Position numbers and translations under genes: made by a program. DNA of 64,000 nt. It comes from Marsupella aquatica (Eukaryota > Marchantiophyta). This document shows, piece after piece, positions 55,882 through 64,000 of this stretch (positions are counted from its first letter, which is position 1; each line of letters opens with the position of its first letter). Under the pieces are notes generated by a model, which saw only the letters and a program-made list of their open reading frames with translations, was not told the origin of the DNA and searched no databases. Location of the stretch: positions 9,734,001-9,798,000 of the forward strand of contig OZ316899.1 in the NCBI GenBank assembly GCA_973895155.1. The letters are read 5' to 3'.

Positions 55882-57024
55882 GTCATTGGGGTGGAGCACA
55901 GGGAAGCAACAAACCCCAGTCGGGATCATGTATCCGGACCAGTCTTCTCCCTTGATGAGTGTTGTGCTTGACTTAAGATGCGCGGATTAGCGTATAATTT
56001 TAACTAACAATCCTCTTTCGAGTGAACCCTTCTATTGCCTTGGGTTACAAGGCTTTATCCTAACCAATTCTAATTATTGATAACATTCTCTACGACCCTT
56101 GTACTACTACTACTACTACACTACTGCATGGAAAGCCCCTCGGAGATTCAAAGGTCTTACCCACCATTGATCAAAAAGAGGTGTCAAGACATGGATCAAT
56201 CTGCAGAAATGCACAGTTCTCGGGGTCCTAACTTTCAGTTTTGGAACCTTTTTCACGGGTTTCCACACTTGTCATCCTATCATGATAGTATCCGGACCAG
56301 GTATAGGGCGGTGAGTTTAGCCTAGGTTTATAATGGGCATCCCCTCAAGGCGCTCTACTTTGTCCAAACCTCCACCAAGCACCTCTTCACTCTAACCACG
56401 GGGTCACAAGATGGTACTTCAATAGCATAGGACAACTTTTTTTGGCAGTATCCGGACCACTCGGGGGATAGGGGAACAAGGGAACTTACCTCAGCCACCC
56501 CCGGACAGTTCGTATCCTACCTGGTGCACTGTAAACAAGGGCCCTTGTCCGTTGGGTAATTCCAGAGGACGGAGACAAGAGACAAGCATGGGGGTTAATT
56601 TCCAGCAAGACCCCTAAGCTTATCTCAACACTGCGGCTCTTCATCCTTACTCTTGTTGTAGGCGAGACACATAGTCATATATCCGACCTTGACACCGGTT
56701 TAGATAGTCTACAATGCAGGGGAAACGCCTCCTGTTGTTACTATTGTCAGTATCGGAACCCTACTTCCTCAACAACAATCTTCACTGAGCATTCAACAAG
56801 GACTGACTTATCAGAATGGGAAAAGAACATTGCACATCAACGCGGTTCTACTTGCAAGAATGCACGCCATGTAACTGAATAATGTTCACCCCCTTAACCA
56901 CTTTAGTCTAAGGGGGTTAAATACTTTACAATTGTCCTAAGAATGGGGCAATGGCCACCTTGATTCTAACAAACTATCTCCTCTTCCTAACCAAGAGCTA
57001 TTCGTCGCTCTTACAATTTTCTTC

Positions 57025-57429
57025 TCACATAGGCGGCGGCTCTAATTCTCTTTCATGCGCGGCCTCCCACTCAGCTGCCTCTGCATCTCTTGCCATCACT
57101 GCATTAATTTGATGACAAGCCCAGCGCTGGCGATGCAACTCATTCTGCTGCCTTAGGTATTACTCTTCCCTCTCCCCCGGCGTCTCGCCCGTGATCACCC
57201 ACCAGTTGTGGTATTCTTCATAAACATTAGTTTCCCACTCCTCTTCTAGCTTGATTTCCTCATTCACGGTGTCAGGATTGGGTTGGTATACCATGATGTA
57301 CGCCCGAGTGGGCGCTGGTGGTCCTTCGCATCTAATTATGGGGTCTTCCCCCTTCAAGAACTTGGCATCTATTAATAGATTGTACATCCGCACGGCTGCT
57401 GGTCCCGCCCAACTATCTAGCTTCCACAT
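57025..57429 (-). pseudogene. C-terminal fragment of an unknown protein
   Basis: An open minus-strand frame runs from the LTR border at 57429 to a TGA at 57025, with one TAA at 57160. It begins KLDSWAGPAAVRMYNLLIDA and ends in a Gln/Glu/Ala-rich helical segment. The 5' part was cut by the giant LTR or by rearrangement. I do not recognise it. The composition resembles the tails of the LTR-encoded proteins, so it may be another retroelement accessory protein. Confidence 0.45.
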
Positions 57430-57764
57430 TGTGATGCCTTGCCAAGATCACGAAGTGATATCTAAGCCTAAAAAAAATGGCTAAATAAGGTTAGATAGAG
57501 AGTATAAGGTAACAATAAAGACCGATGCCGATTTCTACGTGTGGATAATAAAGGAAAGGATCCAACGGTTGAGATCCAGCGGATTGGAGTTATGACCTAA
57601 TCCATGCTTGATCACAAGGACCCCTAAGTGGCGGCTTCGGAGTAAGGTGACCAATACTCTGCCATTTTGCATTCTCGTGTACACGGTTTCAAAATTGAGG
57701 AGTGACTGTCAATCAAGTGCTAAGGTGGATTGGGAGATTGAGCAAGTTCTTGGCATTTGGTGGA

Positions 57765-60700
57765 ATGAACACGGTGAATCAGGCAGGGAAGTTTTGGGAC
57801 TGTTTGCTTGAAGAAGCAAGGCAGCTGATACCTACGTATGAAGACGTTGAGCCGGAGCACGCAACCAGAGAACAAGCGAAGCTTGCGCGATTGTGGGGAA
57901 TTCACAAAACGGCATTCGTAGATACGGAGGAGGTGTTGGAAAAGTTCTCGTGGACACCCACCAATGCGGAGCTTGATGAATTGCTGATCCGGGAGAATAA
58001 GGTCGTGGGGATTAGGGAGGCAATCAAGAACGCAGGGCAGCCACTTTGGGAATTGAAGGGTCACACTGCGAAGTGGACAAAGGAAGCCATTCTTGGGGAG
58101 TATTTAGGCGCTGAAGAGATGAAGCGGAAGGGAGGTTTGGCATCCGCCACTCCAGCAAAGCGAACTAGGTCGGAGAGACCAATCAAGATGGAATCTGGGC
58201 CAGTTAGAGATCGGGCTGTAGAGGATAAAACCATGACAGAGTGGGCAAACAGGTTATCTACCGATTTACAATTACAATTTGCAAGAGATGAGGATGAGGT
58301 CTTCAGTGCCGTTCAGGATAATAAATATGCAAGATATATGAATGACACTGGGTTGGAGGGCTTTGTCAGGTTGTCCTGGAGGATGGTAGACATACCAGAT
58401 GAGGATCTGTTGGACTTCGTGGGAGGCTTCTTCCAACACGACGCTGCTGTATGGAAAGGTGTTCGAACTAACACCTGCGCTTATCGAAGCCATCTCGCTT
58501 TACCAACAGGAAGGAAGACTAAGGTGGAGCAGAGGAAGACATTGCCGGATGACCAGTTCAGGTCATTTCTAGGGCCTTCCACTAAGAATGGGTTTTTCAG
58601 GAATCAATGTACCAACCCGCATATAGGGCAGCTGATTGATTTCCTGAGAGTCACGTTGCATTGTACCTTGCCGAGAGCAGAAATCGGCAAGGCCCAGGTA
58701 TTTTTGGTGGAGAATATCGATGCAAGCCAAGACTACAACGGCTATCTCTTAATGCAGTTGAAGAAGGCATTAAATGAAGAGAAGCAGAGCATTGGGGAGG
58801 GAGCAGTATCCAAACTAGGGTACCATCTACAATTACTTTGCCGATATGCAAGAAGCCAGTCTTTTGCACCGGTGTTGCCTATACAGGAGCGGATGCCGAT
58901 CACTGCACCACTTGAGGAGGTGGAGGAGGACAAGGAGCCTCTAAGCAAACGATGCCACGGGAGGAGGTTGGCAACACCGGCAACACGAGAACGGGAGCAT
59001 TCCCCTATCAAGGAGCCAGAGGCAGTAACATATGATGTAGTGAGAAATCCGTTGCGCCGGCCTACTCGTAATAATCCATATGCAGGCATCCAATTGGTCG
59101 AAAGGAAGATGACTGCCGAAGAGAGAAAGAAATATGATGAGCGAATGGATTCGGAGACAGATGAGGAGGTAAGCCAAAGCCAGGAGAGGCCGGTATTAAG
59201 AGCTTCTAACAGAGCCCAAGTGGAGGGACCTGTGGAGGAAAGTCAACCAGCAGCAGCCCAACAATATTTGGAGGAAGAGATCGGGGGCTTTGGAGGAGAG
59301 GTCATCATGCTAGGTAGTCAGGTTAATGTGGATGATTACGACGACAACTATGTCGATCACGGGGAGAGGCCGGTACCAGGAGTTAGAACGATGGGAAGGT
59401 TTTGTAGAAGACTTCCCGCAGTCTTCTATGGGAAGCCGGAGGACCAGAAAACACCAGAATCTCCTCCACCAGATGTGACGCCATTGGATTTTGACAAGAT
59501 GAAGGAAGCTGAAGCCGGGCTACAAGAGAGGATTAAGGAGTGGGGGGCCCGAAATGCAGAACAGGAATGCCAGCTACCAAGAGGAGAGTGGCCGGAAGAA
59601 ATAAGACGGCTTAGTGAGAGGCAGGCCAAACCTCTCATTGACTTCAATCAATTACGGGCAGAGGCTTGGGAGAGACGACCTCGATGGCAGATGTCAGTAT
59701 CACCTGGGAGGTCAAACTATGCAAGAAATTGGGCTAAGGAGTATGGAGACATGTGTGGACTCTTAGCCTTAGAAATCTTCGGTAACGAGTTGGAATCCGG
59801 GCCATTTCTTAGAAAAGAAGTGGCTGATCAAACGAGACTGGAGGAGGCAATGACGTTGGAGCGGTTAAAGAAAGAGGAGGTAATCGCTCGGCTTCGCTCC
59901 ATGGAAGCCAAAGTTGCCAAGACAAAGTTTGGTCAACCAAGCAGCAGGAATTGGAGGTGGTGAACAACCAATTGGAAAACTACCAATTAGATAACCAGCA
60001 GATCAAGGAAAAATTGACAAAGGTAGAGCTGGAGTTAGCCGATTCAAAAGCAGAAGTACAGGGTCTAAATCGCCAGGTCGAGAGGCTCAGAAAGATGGCT
60101 AAGGATCAGGCCACCCAGAGCGAGAAGGCCTTGGCAGAAGCCCAAAGGAAGTATGACAAGTTACTCGACCGGTTGGAGGCCATGCGTGAGAAGCATGATG
60201 ACGCCATGTGCACAGCGGCTAATGATCACCTAAACCGGGTTCAACAGATACGCAAGGAGCTTCAGGAGGAGCTAACCAAGACAAAGTAGGCATGGACGGA
60301 CGAGGTCACAAAACTGGAAGGCATCAACAACTCCTTGAAAGCAGCCGTAGATAAGCAAGAGTTGGAGATCATGCAGATCTTAAATGAGGAGCTGAAGATG
60401 GCCAGGTCCAAGATACAACGGCTTAACGATGAAGTTGAAGACGTATCTCAGGAATTGGAGGAGGCCAGGGATAAGATGTTGGGGTTGCAGAAGCATGTCG
60501 ACAATCAAACGGAGAAATTGAAGAAGTATGCCAAAGCGGGATATGGGTCACCAACTGAAAGGCTTCCCGTCAGTAGTATGGTAGGCGGAAATACAGTGAA
60601 GCCGAAGCTGAAGCCGAGCTCATTGTTGTCAAGCGTGACTGGGGGCAAAGCCATGCAGTTGGTAGCAGATTTGGCAAAGACGTTCATGGGGCCAGGCAAC

Positions 60701-61099
60701 AATAAAGTTAAGCCCCTTAAAGCCACTCCGGAGGAAGTCGAGAGCATGGCCGCTCACATTTGTGGTACTGTGGCCCTGAAGGCAGCTGTGGTAGAGGTAA
60801 GTACTACGGATCAACTTGGAGCTGCGGTAACAGGTTCAGACGATGGTACTGCTTCTATGGACGCCCAGAACGTGAAGCCGTGGGTTATCGAGACCGAGCG
60901 CATCGGGGAGCAGACTTGGATTGAGGAAGTTAAGGCAAAAGCTCTCCAAGCCGTTTCCCAAGAGGATGTCGATGCAGCAGCCGATGCCGAGGCCGACAAA
61001 CTAGAACCCAAAGTCGAGGAAGCCGAAGGGGTCAAGCCGGAGCCGATGGCAGGAGAAGGTGCAGAGTCGGAAAATTCGGACTTACCCCCAGTCATCTGA
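57765..61099 (+). pseudogene. LTR-encoded protein, copy 2, almost open
   Basis: ATG at 57765 (MNTVNQAGKFWDCLLEEARQ). Open without a stop to about 59960, then a frameshift near 59935, a TAG at about 60287, and open again to the TGA at 61097. Domains as in the copy at 5429: N-terminal region, PAKRTRS basic stretch, globular middle ending GRFCRRLPAVFYGKPE, the WQMSVSPGRSNYARNWAKEYGDMCG block, and a long coiled coil from about 59950 to 60530. Compared with copy 1 an 8-bp and a 1-bp deletion (near 58424 and 58488) cancel out, so about 20 residues are read in another frame. This is the best template for the ancestral protein. No catalytic motif seen. Confidence 0.72.
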
Positions 61100-62007
61100 C
61101 AATTAAGGAGGGCCAGTCATCGGTTGGAAGGAGGACGTGGCGGCAAGAGAAGGGCTTGGGCCAGAAGGGCGTGGCCGTTGTAGGATGGGACAGGGCAAGT
61201 AGTGCCCTGTCGGCTTAGGTAGTATTAGATGCTCGGTTCACACAGGGTTCCGGGCTAGTCAAGTTTTTTAGGTGATAGTTTTTTAGTAGGATTACCGCGG
61301 TGGAAGGCCGTGAGTTGTGGTTAGGATTTCCGCCTTTTCCCCTGAACGCGCTGCAAGGATAAAAACTTGGGCAGCGTGGCCCGAGGGCTTTTTCTTAGTC
61401 AAGGCTTTAGTGTAAATCTGTATTGTTGTGAGCACAGGAAGCTCTCGGCTAAATCTAGACCGCAGGGTATCAGTAAACCACCAGTTCCCTTGGATTTCTG
61501 AGTAATTGATTGAATTGAGTTGGCCTCGTTGCATAGTTCGCAGATTCTTGCCATCCAAGAAGTTGAGTGTTATGATATCTGTTGCTTGATTGATTTAAGT
61601 CAGATAGGGGGAACTGTTGAGCAAAATACAATTGCATTGTCTTGGTTGGAGACTGTCCAATCAAACTCTAAGAGAAAAGTGAGGATTGAGAGTGTTTAGT
61701 CGGTGAAGTGTGGGTTGAGTCAGTCTCAAAAAGACCTTCAGTCGGCTTAAGAAATTAAGCCGTAGGGGTACATTCTGGGGGCGGAATACAAATATACCTG
61801 AAGAAGTTAAAAGAGGAATTAGGTGTCTCAGTTGTGCACAATTCACAAGCCCAGTGAAAGAATCGGTCCGGTAAGTGTGGATCGAAGGAGAGGATCGTGC
61901 TTCCAAACCGAATAGCTGCCAAAGGGCAAGAGGACGAACATAAACGAGTGGTTTATGATTGACTGAGGGTAGTTCTTTGGGTTAGAGGTCTTGGAAAACG
62001 CGCCACA
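61100..62007 (+). other. Giant LTR copy 2: promoter, R and U5 region
   Basis: Noncoding, closely matching 9153-10069. TATA-like ATAAAAAC at 61359-61366 in the conserved ctgcaaggataaaaac block. Confidence 0.6.
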
Positions 62008-62020
62008 AGCAGCAGCACCA

Positions 62021-63706
62021 TTAGTCGTCGAGCAAGCAACTTATATTAGCCAAAATCTTGTAAGTAATGGTAAGCATCATCAACGGCCTCCAATCACTCA
62101 GATGCCGCTTGTCAGTGTTTTTGGGGATAAAGTGGATCACTCCATCCTTGATGCCATAAGAAATATGACCAGTCCTCCAAAAGGCACAGATCATATCATA
62201 GAAATCAACTTTCACAAAATCCCAAGAGGCCCTCAAGACCTCGACGGTCATACCATCCACTCTAGGCGCCTTGTCATTGGGTAGCATGAGCAGAGTATCA
62301 TGTACCTCCTATAAGGTAGGTAACATATCTAGATTTCTGTTCTCAGTGGCAGACGGGGAGAAATGAGTGTGTTCGCAAAGCCTCCGACAAGCAGATCTCA
62401 TCTCCAGAAGCTCCACAACACTTTGTTCAGGTGGAGAGTACAGTGATTCACAGAATGTCTGAACCTCCTTGATAATCATATTTTCATCTCTAATTTCTTT
62501 GCCATCCTCTCCAATTAGGCATTTCATCGTTTCTCTCACTCGCTTCGCCTTGACCAATGAGAAATAGAACTTAGAAGGTTCTTTCCCCTGGCCAAGCCAG
62601 TTGATTCGGGAAAGACGCCAGTAGTAGTGTGCATCTTCAAGCTCCAGCTCGCGAACGCAATTTTCTCTGAAGGAAAAATCCTGGACAGCTCCCAGAGAGT
62701 ACTCATCCATGATAGCAATTTTAAGGAGGCAAAGTTTGTTCTTCAAGAGTGCCAATTCTTCTTCGCGAGGCACAGGCAGAGATTGAAGCTCCATGTAGCA
62801 TTTCCAAAATCTCTGAAAAGCCCCAGCAAAACGTAGATGCGGGTCCGCCAAAGCAACTTCTTCCCCCTTCCACGCAACTGCCAATAATTCCAAGTTTCCA
62901 GACTTCCAAAGTACCGAGGGGTTTGCCTTAAAGTAGGTCGCTCTTCTCCTGTTGGAATCAATCATAGGTGAGGGATTGAGACAAAAGGTAATCAGTCCAG
63001 GATTGTGATCAGAAAGCGCTGATGTTCCATCATGTTTAAGCTCGACAATCTCAGAGGTCCAGCGGCCAGCCTCGTTGAAGTAGAAGCGGTCAAGTCTTGA
63101 TTGGGACAGTCTACCATTGCGGACTCTGCGCCAAGTAAAGGAAGCACCAGTAGCCTGGCCCATGATAGAGATAGCGTCTAGCAGGTCAAACTTAGTTTTG
63201 AGAAAGCGCCAAAATTCCAACTCACGACTGCAGATGAGAGGGGATACTCCAGTAGAATCTTCACTTCTCTCAGTCATATTGAAATCACCACAAATTATCC
63301 AGCGGTCCTGAGGCAGGGCATTCAACAAGTCGTTCCATAACAACAATCTTTCTCCAGCCGAATTGGGTGCATAAAGGCTAACCAACCCAAAATTCCCCTC
63401 AGCATGTTCTATCTGAATCCAGACTGCTCTTCCTCCGTCAAGAACGCCAGATGTTGTAACCTTGAAAGAGGGGTGAATGAGAATAGCCATCCCGCCACGG
63501 CCATCATCAGGGGGAGAACAAAAGTGTTGGAAGGAGGGCAGAATAGTACGTAGAGCATTATCCAATCTGAATCCATCAGCCTTGATCTCCTGTAAAGCCA
63601 GAGCATCAAGAGGTGGGCGCAAAGAGGAAGCCCACTTAAGAACAACGTGCTTACGATCCGGATGACATAGTCTGCAAACATTCCATGAGGCAAAATGGAA
63701 AATTCT
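62021..63706 (-). pseudogene. LINE B ORF2: endonuclease and start of reverse transcriptase
   Basis: Probable start MRIFHFASWNVCRLC near 63709. Endonuclease motifs ALQEIKAD, SLYAPNSAG, CGDFNMTE and SDHNP (SDHDP in LINE A) are present, then EPSKFYFSLVKAKR, LPNDKAPRVDGMTVEVL and TYKILA. One TAG at about 62309 (in PTL-EVHDTL). The frame is lost about 40 bp before the LTR border. Better preserved than LINE A, with one nonsense codon in 1.7 kb. Confidence 0.87.
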
Positions 63707-63751
63707 CATGCTCCGTGATATCACTTCTTAGAGGGAGCAAAACCAGATCAG

Positions 63752-64000
63752 CTACACAGGGGTAAGCGTTGACTTAGCAGGTTCTAGCATCGGCAAGGCT
63801 GGACTCAGAAGAGGGTTACTTGTTATCCCAGCATGACGGTCGGCCAAAATCGCCAAAGTATCATTGATTCCATCGGGAGTCACAGTCGAAGGCATCCTAA
63901 GTTCACGTGACAAACGCCTCTCCGGTGTCACCCATCCAGCCGCATCCTGCAATTTAGAATCTGAAGCAAATTGTAAGGATCTTTGCTTCCTGGCCTTTTT
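63752..64000 (-). CDS. LINE B ORF1, C-terminal end
   Basis: Open from the window edge to the stop at 63752. It reads KKARKQRSLQFASDSKLQD then GWVTPERRLSREL, matching the LINE A ORF1 tail (KSLQFAPDSNLQD, GWVTPGWKQSRE). The remainder of ORF1 lies outside the window. Confidence 0.8.
   Translation of the reverse strand, partial: KKARKQRSLQFASDSKLQDAAGWVTPERRLSRELRMPSTVTPDGINDTLAILADRHAGITSNPLLSPALPMLEPAKSTLTPV

Larger units (their letters stand above)
54245..57024. other. Region without recognisable gene
   Basis: 2.8 kb with no open frame that I can support. It holds a pair of 111-bp direct repeats (54310, 55771), three copies of tatccggacca (about 55934, 56288 and 56449) and a short cta microsatellite near 56102. 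It may be old repetitive DNA or an LTR of an unknown family. Confidence 0.5.
57430..62007 (+). mobile_element. Giant solo LTR (4578 bp), copy 2
   Basis: TGTGATGCCTTGCC to GCGCCACA, highly similar to 5079-10069 without the MITE. No target duplication: the left flank is a protein fragment (CCACAT), the right flank is LINE B sequence (AGCAG). Neither a primer-binding site nor a polypurine tract adjoins it, so it is a solo LTR at a rearranged locus or the product of unequal recombination. Confidence 0.82.
62008..64000 (-). mobile_element. L1-type LINE 'LINE B', 5' part, cut at both ends
   Basis: Minus strand, same family as LINE A: ORF1 end (64000-63752), short spacer, ORF2 start (63724) through the endonuclease into the RT, then cut off at 62008 by the giant LTR border. 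The rest lies beyond the window on the 5' side and is missing on the 3' side. Confidence 0.88.

Overview
The window is a eukaryotic, almost certainly streptophyte (plant or charophyte alga), stretch made almost entirely of transposable elements. The evidence is a plant-type CACTA terminus, spliced transposon genes with GT-AG introns, L1-type LINEs with a DUF4283-like ORF1, and Ty1/copia and Ty3/gypsy elements. The giant gypsy LTRs and their encoded proteins look to me like families seen in charophyte (Chara-type) genomes, but that identification is from memory and unverified. I see no ordinary host gene, rRNA, tRNA or CRISPR array.

Layout. 1-4319 is the 3' part of a CACTA element with a spliced accessory-transposase gene. 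4320-5027 is noncoding. 5028-54239 is one nested stack. The outer layer is a minus-strand copia element (copia B; LTRs 164 bp, target duplication GTAGT). A 5.0-kb solo LTR (5079-10069, duplication CATTT) sits in its 3' LTR, and that solo LTR carries a 369-bp MITE (8492-8860). Inside the copia B reverse transcriptase sits plus-strand copia A (11753-50173, LTRs 175 bp, duplication GCAGG). The 5' LTR of copia A is split by a 17.9-kb DNA element (11840-29738), which is itself split by a 7.3-kb LINE (18517-25816). The pol of copia A is split by a minus-strand gypsy element with giant LTRs (31611-48468), which holds two further solo LTRs (32120-34781 and 38947-39412). 54240-57429 is mostly featureless. 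57430-62007 is a second copy of the giant solo LTR, and 62008-64000 is a second LINE.

The most unusual object is the 11840-29738 element. It has similar ends, a 7-8 bp target duplication and two divergent spliced genes. The minus-strand gene joins a ParB-like domain to an N6/N4-type DNA methyltransferase domain. The plus-strand gene looks like a transposase with a Cys/His zinc cluster, an RNase-H-like core and SUMO-related motifs. At least seventeen copies of a 15-bp near-palindrome (consensus TAGCGCCWGGCGCTA) lie in its introns and intergenic DNA. The small MITE shares both the ends and the palindromes, so an autonomous/non-autonomous pair lies in the same window. I propose that the palindromes are binding or modification sites for the element's own ParB-methyltransferase protein.

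Most coding regions are broken. Many breaks are in-frame stops reachable by C-to-T or G-to-A transitions, which suggests cytosine-methylation decay. The giant LTRs of the gypsy group encode a long protein of their own between the LTR start and a TATA-like box, so the gene is copied into both LTRs.
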